Below, in pieces: positions 1-9,067 of a DNA stretch of 35,267 nucleotides (positions within the stretch are counted from its first letter, which is position 1; each line of letters begins with the position of its first letter). The position numbers were made by a program, and so were the translations under genes. The notes under the pieces are model-generated. The model was not told the origin of the DNA. It did no database searches and saw only the letters and a list, made by a program, of their open reading frames with translations. The DNA comes from Streptomyces corynorhini (GTDB lineage: Bacteria > Actinomycetota > Actinomycetes > Streptomycetales > Streptomycetaceae): NCBI RefSeq assembly GCF_003346515.1, contig NZ_QQNA01000062.1, forward strand, positions 1 through 35,267, in the 5' to 3' direction.

Positions 1-36
1 TAGCGGCGGGACGGGCGCGCGCCCGTCCCGCCGCTA
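1..36. terminator. Perfect 36-bp palindrome, probable bidirectional terminator
   Basis: Bases 1-18 are the exact reverse complement of 19-36, so the RNA of either strand can form a very stable G+C-rich hairpin with a tiny loop. It lies 254 bp upstream of gabT at the window edge, where it could end transcription of an unseen gene to the left. No U-tract is visible, which is usual for Streptomyces terminators. Confidence 0.6.
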
Positions 37-290
37 TGTCCGTCGCGGACAACGACACGCGCGCACCACTCCCGAACGGAGCATGCCCGTTGCCCCCGCT
101 CGCCCCTAGCCTGCGAGGAAAGCAGAAGAAAGCCGGAGAAAGCCGCGGCAACTCCCCGGAGCCTCTCCTCACTGCCGCCGACACGACCCGCACGGCCCCA
201 CGCCCTTCACGACCTCCGCGCCGCACGCCCTTCACGACCTCCACGATTCCGCCGATCGCACCAGATCCCAGAGACCCCCAGGAGCCCCTC

Positions 291-1625
291 ATGACCGCTG
301 TTCCGCAGGAGCGCCGCATCGTCACCCCCATCCCCGGGCCCAAGTCGCGCGCGCTGCAGTCCCGCCGCACCGCCGTGGTCGCCGGTGGGGTGGGGTCCGT
401 GCTGCCGGTCTTCGCCGCCCGCGCGGGCGGCGGGATCGTCGAGGACGTGGACGGGAACCGGCTGATCGACTTCGGCTCCGGCATCGCCGTGACCTCGGTC
501 GGCGCCAGCGCCGAGGCCGTGGTGCGCCGGGCCTCCGCCCAGCTGGCGGACTTCACCCACACCTGTTTCATGGTCACGCCGTACGAGGGGTACGTCGAGG
601 TCTGCGAGCGGCTCGCGGAGCTGACCCCGGGCGACCACGCGAAGAAGTCCGCGCTGTTCAACTCGGGCGCCGAGGCCGTCGAGAACGCCGTGAAGATCGC
701 CAGGTCGTACACCAGGCGCCAGGCGGTCGTCGTCTTCGACCACGGCTATCACGGCCGCACCAACCTCACCATGGCGCTGACCGCGAAGAACATGCCGTAC
801 AAGAACGGCTTCGGGCCGTTCGCCCCGGAGATCTACCGGGTGCCGGTCGCCTACGGCTACCGCTGGCCGACCGGCGCCGAGAACTGCGGCGCCGAGGCGT
901 CCGCCCAGGCCATCGACCAGATCAGCAAGCAGATCGGCGCCGAGAACGTCGCGGCGATCGTCATCGAGCCGGTGCTCGGCGAGGGCGGCTTCATCGAGCC
1001 CGCCAAGGGCTTCCTGCCCGCGCTGGCGGCGTTCGCCCGGGACAACGGGATCGTGTTCGTGGCGGACGAGATCCAGTCCGGCTTCTGCCGTACCGGCCAG
1101 TGGTTCGCCTGCGAGGACGAGAACGTCGTCCCCGACCTGATCACCACCGCGAAGGGCATCGCCGGCGGGCTGCCGCTCGCCGCCGTCACCGGCCGCGCCG
1201 AGATCATGGACGCGGCGCACGCGGGCGGGCTCGGCGGTACGTACGGCGGCAACCCGGTGGCCTGTGCCGCCGCGCTCGGCTCCATCGAGACGATGAAGGA
1301 GCTGGACCTCGTCGGCAAGGCGCGGCGCATCGAGACGGTGATGAAGGGCAGGCTCGCCGCCCTCGCCGAGAAGTACGACGTCATCGGCGACATCCGGGGC
1401 CGGGGCGCGATGATCGCCGTCGAGCTGGTGAAGGACCGCGACACCAAGGAGCCCGCGCCGGAGGCGACCGCGGCGCTCGCCGCGTCCTGCCACGCGGCCG
1501 GGCTGCTCGTCCTCACCTGCGGTACGTACGGCAACGTGCTGCGCTTCCTGCCGCCCCTGGTGATCGGCGAGGACCTGCTGAACGAGGGCCTCGACATCAT
1601 CGAGCAGGCGTTCTCCGCCCTGTGA
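291..1625 (+). CDS. gabT: 4-aminobutyrate (GABA) aminotransferase, class III PLP enzyme
   Basis: A 444-residue fold-type I aminotransferase that should move the amino group of GABA to 2-oxoglutarate, giving succinic semialdehyde and glutamate in the cytoplasm. Visible marks are the NSGAEAVENAVKIAR stretch (about 124-138), the VADEIQSG motif with D259 for the pyridine nitrogen, and TTAKGIAGG with the Schiff-base lysine K288. Length fits bacterial GabT. ATG at 291 is chosen because GGAG lies 6 bases upstream; the open frame extends back to 36 but that part is low-complexity. The gene stands alone, with a polyamine uptake operon and two aldehyde dehydrogenases nearby, which supports a role at the end of putrescine breakdown. 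A related omega-aminotransferase specificity cannot be excluded from sequence. Confidence 0.9.
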   Translation: MTAVPQERRIVTPIPGPKSRALQSRRTAVVAGGVGSVLPVFAARAGGGIVEDVDGNRLIDFGSGIAVTSVGASAEAVVRRASAQLADFTHTCFMVTPYEGYVEVCERLAELTPGDHAKKSALFNSGAEAVENAVKIARSYTRRQAVVVFDHGYHGRTNLTMALTAKNMPYKNGFGPFAPEIYRVPVAYGYRWPTGAENCGAEASAQAIDQISKQIGAENVAAIVIEPVLGEGGFIEPAKGFLPALAAFARDNGIVFVADEIQSGFCRTGQWFACEDENVVPDLITTAKGIAGGLPLAAVTGRAEIMDAAHAGGLGGTYGGNPVACAAALGSIETMKELDLVGKARRIETVMKGRLAALAEKYDVIGDIRGRGAMIAVELVKDRDTKEPAPEATAALAASCHAAGLLVLTCGTYGNVLRFLPPLVIGEDLLNEGLDIIEQAFSAL

Positions 1626-1784
1626 GCGCCCGCGTGCGCCTCTCGCGACCGGCCGACGGTGAACGCCCCAACGGTGAACCTCGCCGTCACAGCCGTCAGG
1701 GCCTGTGAAGAAGGTGTGCGAGGGCCATGGCGGCAGGCTGATGTGGCTGTCGGAGCACGCGCCCCTGCCGTACGGTTTTCCCAG

Positions 1785-2657
1785 ATGAGAGATACACCCC
1801 GCTCGCAGGAGACTGCGGGCGACGCCGAGGCGGGGCATCCCCAGCGCCGCTTTGGCCGTGCCTTCGCGCACACCACTGGAGCCACTGGCTCCGGATCTCC
1901 TCACCGATCGGATGGCCGCCCGCCCCAAACCCCCCGGGGCGTGCGGCACACCGGTCCGAACGGCCGCCCCGGAACTCCCCCCCCTGTTCCCGGGCGGCCG
2001 TTTTCTCTCTCCTGGGCGGGTGTCCTCGCCCTGTGCGCGGTCCTCTTCGCGCTCGTCACCTGGCAGGCCACGGCCCGCGGCCCGCTGCGCGGCGCGGACG
2101 AACGGCTCGGCCACGCGCTCGCCGGTCGCGGCCCTGAGCCCCTGACACAGTTCCTCTCCGATCTCGGCGGGATGCCGGTCGCGCTGCCCGTACTGGCCGT
2201 GGTGATCGGGTACACCCTGTGGCGCGGCGGGCGGCGCGAGCGCGGCCGGGCGCTCGCGGTCTGCGGGGCGATGGCGGCGGTCCCCGCCCTGGTCGTCCCG
2301 CTCAAACTCTGGATCGACCGGCGCGGACCGCTCACCGACGCGACCGGCTACTACCCGTCCGGGCACACGGCGACCGCGATGGTCGCGTACGGCGGCGCGG
2401 CGCTGCTGCTCGTCCCGTACGCGGGCAGGCGCGCGACACTGCCCGTCGCCGGGGCGCTGACCCTGGCGACGGGGACCGGGCTGGTCCTGCGCGGCTACCA
2501 CTGGCCGCTGGACGTACTGGGCAGTGTGCTGCTGTGCGGGGCGCTCCTGCTCGTCCTGGGGCGGGTCCTGCGTTCCGCGCCCCGGCGTTCCGTCCGGCCC
2601 GGCCGGACGGAGCCGCTCGGCGAGGCTCCTCAGCCCGGCCCGCCGTCGCCCTCCTGA
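1785..2657 (+). CDS. PAP2-superfamily integral membrane phosphatase
   Basis: A 290-residue protein with a proline-rich, probably disordered first 70 residues followed by about five hydrophobic segments from residue 76. Phosphatidic-acid-phosphatase type 2 signatures are present: a KLWIDRRGP block (about 174-182), PSGHT (191-195, H194) and a shortened third motif with R236, H239 and D243. The family removes phosphate from lipid phosphates or pyrophosphates such as undecaprenyl pyrophosphate at the membrane; the true substrate is not visible. The start is uncertain. ATG 1785 is taken because the frame upstream to 1659 is not family-like; no clear ribosome-binding site precedes it, and a TACGGT hexamer 10 bases upstream could mean a nearly leaderless mRNA. 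Its 3' end overlaps the convergent next gene by 28 bp. Confidence 0.8.
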   Translation: MRDTPRSQETAGDAEAGHPQRRFGRAFAHTTGATGSGSPHRSDGRPPQTPRGVRHTGPNGRPGTPPPVPGRPFSLSWAGVLALCAVLFALVTWQATARGPLRGADERLGHALAGRGPEPLTQFLSDLGGMPVALPVLAVVIGYTLWRGGRRERGRALAVCGAMAAVPALVVPLKLWIDRRGPLTDATGYYPSGHTATAMVAYGGAALLLVPYAGRRATLPVAGALTLATGTGLVLRGYHWPLDVLGSVLLCGALLLVLGRVLRSAPRRSVRPGRTEPLGEAPQPGPPSPS

Positions 2658-3160
2658 CCGCCGCGCGCCGACTCCCGGCCGCCGCCCTCTCCGCCCGTGC
2701 CGCCCCGCGCCAGCACCGCCGCCGCCTCGTGCATCGCCAGCTCCAGCAGCGCCGGATCGGTGAGCGTCCCCGAGCCGTCCGGCGGGATCAGCCAGCGCAC
2801 CCCGCCGCTCGACCGCACCGGGTACGGGACGACGATCCAGGTACCGCGCCCCGCTCCGCGCACCCCCGTGCCGAGCCAGCGGGCCACCGTGCCCGGCGGC
2901 ACGAAGAAGCCCATCCGCGCCTCGCCGAAGCCGACCAGCACGGGGCCCGGCCGGTCGATCATCCCGGTCAGCACGGACAGCGCAGGACCGCCCAGCTCCC
3001 CCGGCAGGATCAGCACGTCCCACCGCCTGCCGGCGGGCAGCAGCGTCACCCCCAGCGGGTCGCGCTCCCACTCCCGGCGGCAGGCGGCGGGATCCGGCGC
3101 CACCGATGCCAGCCACTCCACCGCGCGCTTGTCCACCGCGTTCTCCCCCGAGCCGCTCAT
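2630..3160 (-). CDS. Conserved actinobacterial protein of unknown function (176 aa)
   Basis: A soluble-looking protein starting MSGSGENAVDK with an excellent GGAGGAGG ribosome-binding site about 10 bases upstream. The middle carries GRRWDVLILPGELGGPAL, then GFFVPPGTVARWLGTGVRG, then GTWIVVPYPVR and GGVRWLIPPDGSGTLTDP. These phrases resemble, from memory, a Streptomyces family related to the N-terminal region of bifunctional primase/polymerase proteins; no catalytic motif can be seen, so I assign no function. The last 25 residues are Gly/Glu/Arg-rich. It is convergent with the PAP2 gene (28-bp overlap). An interrupted palindrome lies 34-59 bases upstream of its start. Confidence 0.75.
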   Translation of the reverse strand: MSGSGENAVDKRAVEWLASVAPDPAACRREWERDPLGVTLLPAGRRWDVLILPGELGGPALSVLTGMIDRPGPVLVGFGEARMGFFVPPGTVARWLGTGVRGAGRGTWIVVPYPVRSSGGVRWLIPPDGSGTLTDPALLELAMHEAAAVLARGGTGGEGGGRESARGGQEGDGGPG

Positions 3161-3193
3161 CAGCCCGGCCTCCTCCCGGTCGGGGACCGTCCG

Positions 3194-3219
3194 CCTTGTT
3201 GGACAGTCCGTCCATAAGG
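3194..3219. promoter_or_regulatory. Operator-like interrupted palindrome upstream of the 176-aa gene
   Basis: TGGAC (3200-3204) and GTCCA (3210-3214) are inverted around a 5-bp spacer, with an outer CCTT (3194-3197) and AAGG (3216-3219) pair. The site is 34-59 bp upstream of the minus-strand start at 3160, where a repressor or activator would bind. No regulator gene for it is recognisable nearby. Confidence 0.35.
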
Positions 3220-3323
3220 GGGACAGCGCCGGGGCGGGAGGATGACGCGGGTTCACCCCACCGGAACCGGTGATCCGGGTCACAGCCCGCCGCGCGTCGG
3301 TGTCGGCGCGGACCGGGGCCGGT

Positions 3324-4739
3324 TCAGCTGTCGAAGCCGAGCCCCAGCCGGTCCAGCCCGCGCAGCCAGACGTTGCGCCGACCGCCCCTGGCGTCCGCGC
3401 GCGCCAGCGACCACTGGGTGAGGGCGATGCCCGCCCAGGCCGCGGGTTCGGGCGGGAACGGCACCGGGCGCTCGCGCACCATCCGCGGCCGCGTGCGCCC
3501 GCCGCGCTCCCCCGCCAGCAGATCGAGCATCACGTCACCGCCGAAGCGCGTCGCGCCGACGCCGAGCCCGGTGTACCCGGCGGCGTACGCGACCCGGCCG
3601 CCGTACGCCGTGCCGAAGAAGGCCGAGAAACGGGTGCACGTGTCGATCGCGCCGCCCCAGGCGTGGCTGAAGCGCACGCCCTCCAGCTGCGGGAAGCAAC
3701 GCTGGAAGTGGGCGGCCAGCGTGCGATAGGTGCGGGGCCGGTGGTCCCGGTCGGCGCTGAGGCGACCGCCGAACGGATACACCGCGTCGTAACCGCCCCA
3801 CAGGATGCGCCGGTCGGCGGTGATCCGGAAGTAGTGGAACCGGTTGGCGCCGTCCGCGAGCCCCTGACGGTGGTGCCAGCCGATCGCGCTCAGCTGTCCG
3901 GCCGTCAGCGGCTCGGTCATCAGGGCGTAGTCGTAGACCGGGACCGTGTACGGACGCACGCGTCTGACGAGCGAGGGAAAGACGTTGGTGCCGAGCGCCA
4001 CCTGCCGCGCGAAGATCCTGCCGTGCTCCGTACGGACGGCCATCCCCGCGCCGTACCGGGCCAGTGCCAGACCGCGGGTGTGTTCATAAATCCGTACGCC
4101 GAGTTCCGCGCAGACCCGCTTGAGCCCCCAGACGAGTTTGGCGGGGTGCAGCATGGCGACGCCGCGCCGGTCCCAGACGCCGCCGAGGAAGGTCGGCGAG
4201 TCGACCTCGGCGCGCACCGCGTCCCGGTCGAGGAGTTCGAGTCCGGTGAGGCCCAGGTCCCTCGCCTGTGCGTACCTCTCGCGGAGTTCGTCGAGCTGGT
4301 GCGGTTCGGTGGCGAGGTCGATCTCGCCGGTGCGCTCGAAGTCGCAGTCGATGGCGTGGCGCGCGACGGTCTCCTCGATGGCGTCGAGGTTGCGCGCGCC
4401 CAGCTCCTCCAGCTCCATCAGCTCGTCCGGCCAGCGGGCCAGCCCGTTGGCGAAGCCGTGGGTGAGCGAGGCGGCGCAGAATCCGCCGTTGCGGCCCGAG
4501 GCCGCCCAGCCCACCTCGCCGCCCTCGATCAGGACGACGTCCCGGCCGGGATCGCGCTCCTTGGCGAGCAGCGCGGTCCACAGCCCGCTGTAGCCGCCGC
4601 CGACGACGAGCAGGTCGCAGCGTTCGTCGCCGGTCAGGGCGGGCAGCGCGGCGGGCCTGCCGGGGTCGTCCAGCCAGTACGGGGTGTGGCGGACGTCCGC
4701 GAGCGCGGCGTCGACGGCGCGCGAGGCGGCTGCGGACAT
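3324..4739 (-). CDS. FAD-dependent amine oxidoreductase, PuuB/DAO-like
   Basis: A 471-residue member of the DAO flavoprotein family. The dinucleotide fold is clear near the N-terminus (LLVVGGGYSGLWTALLAKE, then DVVLIEGGEVGWAASGRNGG), and a C-terminal GYTGLGVGATRFGGD stretch closes the FAD site. PuuB relatives oxidise gamma-glutamylputrescine to the aldehyde with release of H2O2; sarcosine- or putrescine-oxidase activity is also possible. ATG 4739 is preferred over 4757 because AAGGAG sits 9 bases before it, whereas the upstream ATG has none. It is the last gene of the polyamine uptake operon, 25 bp after the PotC-like permease, and an aldehyde dehydrogenase heads the same operon. No PuuA-like ligase is in the window, so the glutamylated substrate is only an inference. 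Confidence 0.85.
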   Translation of the reverse strand: MSAAASRAVDAALADVRHTPYWLDDPGRPAALPALTGDERCDLLVVGGGYSGLWTALLAKERDPGRDVVLIEGGEVGWAASGRNGGFCAASLTHGFANGLARWPDELMELEELGARNLDAIEETVARHAIDCDFERTGEIDLATEPHQLDELRERYAQARDLGLTGLELLDRDAVRAEVDSPTFLGGVWDRRGVAMLHPAKLVWGLKRVCAELGVRIYEHTRGLALARYGAGMAVRTEHGRIFARQVALGTNVFPSLVRRVRPYTVPVYDYALMTEPLTAGQLSAIGWHHRQGLADGANRFHYFRITADRRILWGGYDAVYPFGGRLSADRDHRPRTYRTLAAHFQRCFPQLEGVRFSHAWGGAIDTCTRFSAFFGTAYGGRVAYAAGYTGLGVGATRFGGDVMLDLLAGERGGRTRPRMVRERPVPFPPEPAAWAGIALTQWSLARADARGGRRNVWLRGLDRLGLGFDS

Positions 4740-4764
4740 GGCTTCCCACTCCTTCATACGAGGA

Positions 4765-5562
4765 TCATCGGGCGGTGGCGGACTTCCGGCGCCGGTTGCC
4801 GACCAGTTGGCCCACGACCACCAGTGCCACGGCGAGGGCGAACATGGCCGTGCCGATGACGTTGATCTGCACGGGGGTGCCGCGCTGCGCCGATCCCCAG
4901 ACGTACATCGGGAAGGTGACGGTCGAGCCGGCGTTGAAGTTGGTGATGATGAAGTCGTCGAAGGAGAGCGCGAAGGCGAGCAGCGCCCCGGCCGCGATGC
5001 CGGGTGCGGCGATCGGCAGGGTGACCCGGACGAAGGTCTGCACCGGACCCGCGTAGAGATCGCGCGCCGCTTCCTCCAGCCGTGGGTCCATGGACATGAC
5101 CCGGGCCTTGACGGCGGTCACCACGAAACTGAGGCAGAACATGATGTGCGCGATGAGCACGGTCCAGAAGCCGAGCCGTGCGCCGAGGTTGAGGAAGAGC
5201 GTCAGCAGCGAGGCGGCCATGACCACCTCGGGCATCGCCATCGGTAGGAAGATCAGCGAGTTGACCGCGCCGCGCGCCCGGAAGCGGTAGCGGACCAGCG
5301 CGAACGCGATCATGGTGCCCAGTACGGTGGCGCCGAGCGTCGCCCAGGCCGCGATCCGCAGCGAGAGCGAGAGCGATCCGCACAGGTCGGCGGCGCCGCA
5401 GGGGTCCTTCCACGCGGCCAGCGAGAAGTGCTGCCAGGAGTAGTTGAACCGGCCTTTGGGCTGGTTGAACGAGAAGACCATCACGACGATGTTCGGCAGG
5501 ACCAGATAGGCGAGGGTGCCCAGTCCCGCGATGACCACGAGGTTGCGTCGCAGCAGGCGCAT
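4765..5562 (-). CDS. Spermidine/putrescine-type ABC permease, PotC-like
   Basis: A 265-residue inner-membrane permease of the binding-protein-dependent type, with about six hydrophobic segments starting at residue 8 (NLVVIAGLGTLAYLVLPNIV). The EAA-type cytoplasmic loop is visible as EEAARDLYAGPVQTFVRVTLP. It pairs with the PotB-like protein to form the channel. The ATG at 5562-5560 overlaps the PotB stop in a TGATG junction, with GGAGGA about 10 bases upstream, so translation is probably coupled. The open frame continues much further upstream but that part is a shadow of PotB. Confidence 0.88.
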   Translation of the reverse strand: MRLLRRNLVVIAGLGTLAYLVLPNIVVMVFSFNQPKGRFNYSWQHFSLAAWKDPCGAADLCGSLSLSLRIAAWATLGATVLGTMIAFALVRYRFRARGAVNSLIFLPMAMPEVVMAASLLTLFLNLGARLGFWTVLIAHIMFCLSFVVTAVKARVMSMDPRLEEAARDLYAGPVQTFVRVTLPIAAPGIAAGALLAFALSFDDFIITNFNAGSTVTFPMYVWGSAQRGTPVQINVIGTAMFALAVALVVVGQLVGNRRRKSATAR

Positions 5563-6503
5563 CAGACGAGGTCCTCCGTCCCGGCTCGGCGGATGTAGAC
5601 GGTGACCGTGATCAGGACGACGGCCATCAGGATGAAGGAGAGGGCGGCGGCCGTCGGATAGTCGAGGACCCGCAGGAACTGTGTCTGGATGACGCTGCCG
5701 ACCATCTTCGTGTCGGTCGACCCGAGCAGTTCGGCGTTGACGTAGTCGCCGCTCGCCGGGATGAAGGTGAGCAGCGTGCCGGAGACGACGCCCGGCATGG
5801 AGAGCGGGAAGGTCACCGTGCGGAAGGTGGTCCACGGCCGCGCGTAGAGGTCACCGGCGGCCTCGTGGAGCCGTCCGTCCACCCGTTCCAGGGAGGTGTA
5901 GAGCGGCAGGATCATGAAGGGCAGGAAGTTGTAGGTCAGCCCGCAGACCACCGCCATGGGGGTGGCCAGGACCCGGCTGCCCTCGGTCCAGCCGAGCCAG
6001 CTGGTCACGTCGAGGACGTGCAGGGAGTTCAGGACGGAGACGACCGGCCCGCCGTCCGCGAGGATCGTCTTCCAGGCGAGCGTGCGGATCAGGAAGCTGG
6101 TGAAGAAGGGCGCGATGACGAGGACCAGCAGCAGATGGCGCCAGCGGCCCGCCTTGAACGCGAGGAGGTAGGCCAGCGGATAGCCGAGCAGCAGGCACAG
6201 GGCGGTGGCGGTGCCCGCGTAGAGCAGGGAGCGCACGAACTGCGGGTAGTACTCCCGCAGCGCGTCCCCGTACGTCGCGAAGTGCCAGGTGACCTGGAAG
6301 CCTTCCTCCAGGGAGCCGGTCTGCACGGAGGTCGACGCCTGGTAGACCATCGGCAGCGCGAAGAACACCAGCAGCCACAGGATTCCGGGCAGCAGCAGCC
6401 AGTACGGTACGAGCCGCCTGCGCGCGGACGCCTTGCGTACGGGGTGCTCGGGCGGCCCCGGCGGGGAGGCGGGTGCGGCGGGCGGCGCCTCGGCGGCGGT
6501 CAC
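5562..6503 (-). CDS. Spermidine/putrescine-type ABC permease, PotB-like
   Basis: A 313-residue permease. After a proline/alanine-rich cytoplasmic leader of about 30 residues come six hydrophobic segments (first: YWLLLPGILWLLVFFALPMV). The EAA loop reads HEAAGDLYARPWTTFRTVTFP, matching the partner PotC-like protein. The start is GTG 6503, which overlaps the PotA stop in a GTGA junction and has GGGGAGG 4 bases upstream; an apparent longer frame into the ATPase gene is a shadow. Its place between the ATPase and the second permease shows a standard PotABCD-type importer. Confidence 0.88.
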   Translation of the reverse strand: MTAAEAPPAAPASPPGPPEHPVRKASARRRLVPYWLLLPGILWLLVFFALPMVYQASTSVQTGSLEEGFQVTWHFATYGDALREYYPQFVRSLLYAGTATALCLLLGYPLAYLLAFKAGRWRHLLLVLVIAPFFTSFLIRTLAWKTILADGGPVVSVLNSLHVLDVTSWLGWTEGSRVLATPMAVVCGLTYNFLPFMILPLYTSLERVDGRLHEAAGDLYARPWTTFRTVTFPLSMPGVVSGTLLTFIPASGDYVNAELLGSTDTKMVGSVIQTQFLRVLDYPTAAALSFILMAVVLITVTVYIRRAGTEDLV

Positions 6504-7726
6504 GGCGCCTCCCCGCCCGCCGCCGCGACCGCCTTCTCGGTGCCCGCGGCGGCGGTGGCGGCGGTGGCGGCGTCCGCGGCGTCCGGCGTTCCGGCCAGCG
6601 GGGACTGCCCGGCGTCCAGCCCGAAGGTGTGCGCGGGGTTCCAGTGCAGGACGACCTCGGCGCCGGGGGCGAGGCGGCCGTCGCGCTCGATGTTCTGCGC
6701 GTACACCTCCAGACCGGGGCAGCCGGGGGCGTCGATCACGTACTGGGTGGAGACGCCGATGAAGCTGGAGTCGGCGATCCTGCCGGATATCCGGTTGCGC
6801 CCCTCGGGGACGGTGGCCGCGTCGTCGGCGTGGGTCAGGGAGATCTTCTCGGGGCGTACTCCGACCAGCAGCGTCCCGCCGCCGCGCACCGGCGCCGGAC
6901 ATCGGGCGGCGGGCAGCCGGAGCGCGGTGCCGCCGACGGTGACGGTGATGTCGTCCCCGTGGGCCTCGGCGACCTCGGTCCCGATGAGGTTGGAGGTGCC
7001 GAGGAAGTTGGCGACGAAGGTGGTGTCGGGGTTCTCGTAGAGGTCGGCGGGGCTGCCGAGCTGCTCCACCCGGCCCGCGTTCATCACCGCGACGGTGTCG
7101 GCCATCGTCATGGCCTCCTCCTGGTCGTGGGTGACATGGATGAAGGTGATGCCGACCTCGGTCTGGATGCGCTTCAGCTCCAGCTGCATCTGCCGCCTCA
7201 GTTTGAGGTCGAGCGCGCCGAGCGGCTCGTCGAGGAGCAGCACCCGGGGGTGGTTGATGAGCGCGCGGGCCACGGCGACCCGCTGCTGCTGGCCGCCGGA
7301 GAGCTGGTGAGGTCGGCGCCGGGCGAAGTCGCCGAGCTGGACGAGGTCGAGCATGTCGCCGACCTGCTTTTTCACGGACTTGACGCCGCGTCGGCGCAGT
7401 CCGAAGGCGACGTTCTCGTAGATGTCGAGATGCGGGAAGAGCGCGTAGCTCTGGAAGACGGTGTTGACGGGGCGCTTGTACGGCGGCAGCGCGGTGACGT
7501 CCCTGTCGCCGAGGAGGACCGAGCCCGTGGTCGGCTCCTCCAGCCCGGCGATCATCCGCAGGGTGGTGGTCTTGCCGCAGCCCGAGGCGCCGAGCAGGGC
7601 GAAGAAGGAGCCCTCCGGCACGGTGAGTTCGAGCGGCCTGACCGCGTGGAACGAGCCGTACGTCTTGCTGATCCCGGTGAGGCGGACGTCGCCGCCGCCC
7701 CGGCTGGTGGATGCGGTCTCTGTCAT
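6500..7726 (-). CDS. Polyamine ABC transporter ATPase, PotA-like
   Basis: A 408-residue ATP-binding subunit that would energise uptake of polyamines or a related amine. Walker A is GASGCGKTT (46-54). The Q-loop (VFQSYALFPHLDIYENVAFGL), the full signature LSGGQQQRVAVARAL, Walker B LLLDEPLGALD and the switch histidine in HVTHDQEEA are all intact. A C-terminal TOBE-like regulatory region follows (about 250-370), then an Ala-rich tail. ATG 7726 fits the family start, but no Shine-Dalgarno sequence is evident in the 56-bp gap after the binding-protein gene; the upstream strand is pyrimidine-rich. The PotB gene overlaps its stop codon. Confidence 0.9.
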   Translation of the reverse strand: MTETASTSRGGGDVRLTGISKTYGSFHAVRPLELTVPEGSFFALLGASGCGKTTTLRMIAGLEEPTTGSVLLGDRDVTALPPYKRPVNTVFQSYALFPHLDIYENVAFGLRRRGVKSVKKQVGDMLDLVQLGDFARRRPHQLSGGQQQRVAVARALINHPRVLLLDEPLGALDLKLRRQMQLELKRIQTEVGITFIHVTHDQEEAMTMADTVAVMNAGRVEQLGSPADLYENPDTTFVANFLGTSNLIGTEVAEAHGDDITVTVGGTALRLPAARCPAPVRGGGTLLVGVRPEKISLTHADDAATVPEGRNRISGRIADSSFIGVSTQYVIDAPGCPGLEVYAQNIERDGRLAPGAEVVLHWNPAHTFGLDAGQSPLAGTPDAADAATAATAAAGTEKAVAAAGGEAP

Positions 7727-7782
7727 GGATCACGGTCCCGGGGAGGAGGGGGTGGACGGGCGGGGCCCGCGGCGGGGCGGCG

Positions 7783-9030
7783 TCACGCGCCGATGAGCTT
7801 GGCGAACTTCTGCTCGTACGCCGTCTCTTCCTCGGCGCTCAGCGAGCGGAAGGCGTGCGAGGCCGCGGCCATCGCCGCGTCGGGGAGGATCAGGGTGTTG
7901 TCGGCCATCGACTTGTCGATCCTGGTCAGCTCGGCGCGTACGCCGTCGACGGGGCAGACGTAGTTGATGTACGCGGCGAGCCGGGCGGCGATCGGCGGCC
8001 GGTAGTAGTGGTCGATGAGCCGCTCTGCGTTGGTCTTGTGCCGCGCCCTGGCCGGGACCAGCAGGTTGTCGCTGGAGAGCATGTAACCGGCGCGCGGGAT
8101 GGTGAACTTGACGTCGGGGTTGTCGTGCTGGAGCTGGACGATGTCCCCGGCCCAGGCGACGCAGGCGGCGATGTCGCCCTTGTCGAGGTCGGCGGTGTAG
8201 TCGTTGCCGGTGAAGCGGCGCACCTGTTTCCTGTCGACGGCCTTCTGGAGGCGGGCGACCGCCGCGTCGAAGTCGTCGTCGGTGAACTTCGCCGGGTCCT
8301 TGCCCAGGTCGAGGAGGGTCATCCCGATGGTGTCGCGCATCTCGGAGAGGAAGGCGACGCGGCCCTTGAGCTTGGGGTCGTCCAGCAGCTGGGAGACGGA
8401 GTCGACCGTACGTCCGCCGGTCGCCCTGGAGTTGTAGGCGATGACGGTGGGGATGCCCGTCCACGGGTAGCTGTGGGCGCGGCCGGGGTCCCAGTCGGGC
8501 GAGCGGAACTGCTCGGAGAGGTGGGCGAAGGCGTACGGCAGGTTCGACGGGTCGAGTTTCTGCGCGTAGCCGAGCCTGATCATGCGGGCGGCGAGCCAGT
8601 CGGTGACGCAGATCAGGTCGCGTCCGGTGTCCTGCCCGGCGGCCAGTTGCGGCTGGATCTTGCCGAAGAACTCGACGTTGTCGTTGATGTCCGCCGTGTA
8701 CTTGACCGCGATCCCGGTGCGCCGGGTGAACGCCTCCAGTGTCGGATAGTGCTTCTCGTCGTCGCTGACGTCCATGTACTCGGTCCAGTTGGAGAAGACC
8801 ACCCGCTTCTCCTCGGCCGAGTGGTCGGAGGAGGCCCGGCCGTCGCCCTCCAGCTTCGCGGGCGGGATCCCGCAGCCGCTCAGAGCGGGGAGCCCGCCGA
8901 CGGCGAGCGTGCCGACGCCGGTGGCCCGCAGCAGGGACCGGCGGGTGAGCGCGCCCCTGCCGCCGGTGACGCTGCGCCGTACGGCGGCCAGCTGGGCCGC
9001 GGAGAGGGGCTCGGGCTCGTACTGCTCCAT
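7783..9030 (-). CDS. Polyamine-binding lipoprotein of the PotD/PotF type, probable Tat substrate
   Basis: A 415-residue extracellular solute-binding protein. Residues 1-28 are a polar leader, then a twin-arginine stretch (TRRSLLRATG, R30-R31), a hydrophobic core and the lipobox LSGC with C53, so it should be exported folded through Tat and anchored by lipid. The mature part has the group 1 binding-protein look (VVFSNWTEYMDV, DLICVTDWLAARMIRLGYAQKLD, YPWTGIPTVIAYN) typical of spermidine/putrescine binders. It delivers ligand to the PotBC-like channel. It starts 37 bp after the aldehyde dehydrogenase gene in the same operon, with AAGGG upstream of the ATG. Whether the ligand is putrescine, spermidine or another diamine is not decided by the sequence. 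Confidence 0.88.
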   Translation of the reverse strand: MEQYEPEPLSAAQLAAVRRSVTGGRGALTRRSLLRATGVGTLAVGGLPALSGCGIPPAKLEGDGRASSDHSAEEKRVVFSNWTEYMDVSDDEKHYPTLEAFTRRTGIAVKYTADINDNVEFFGKIQPQLAAGQDTGRDLICVTDWLAARMIRLGYAQKLDPSNLPYAFAHLSEQFRSPDWDPGRAHSYPWTGIPTVIAYNSRATGGRTVDSVSQLLDDPKLKGRVAFLSEMRDTIGMTLLDLGKDPAKFTDDDFDAAVARLQKAVDRKQVRRFTGNDYTADLDKGDIAACVAWAGDIVQLQHDNPDVKFTIPRAGYMLSSDNLLVPARARHKTNAERLIDHYYRPPIAARLAAYINYVCPVDGVRAELTRIDKSMADNTLILPDAAMAAASHAFRSLSAEEETAYEQKFAKLIGA

Positions 9031-9067
9031 GCGCTGTGCCCTTTCGGGTGGACGGTTCCGGGGAGGG

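Noticed and set aside
207..3215. A 1002-codon minus-strand open frame across gabT and the PAP2 gene
   Set aside because: It is an antisense shadow of strongly G+C-biased genes. The protein is Gly/Arg/Ala-rich with no domain, and both plus-strand genes beneath it have clear family motifs.
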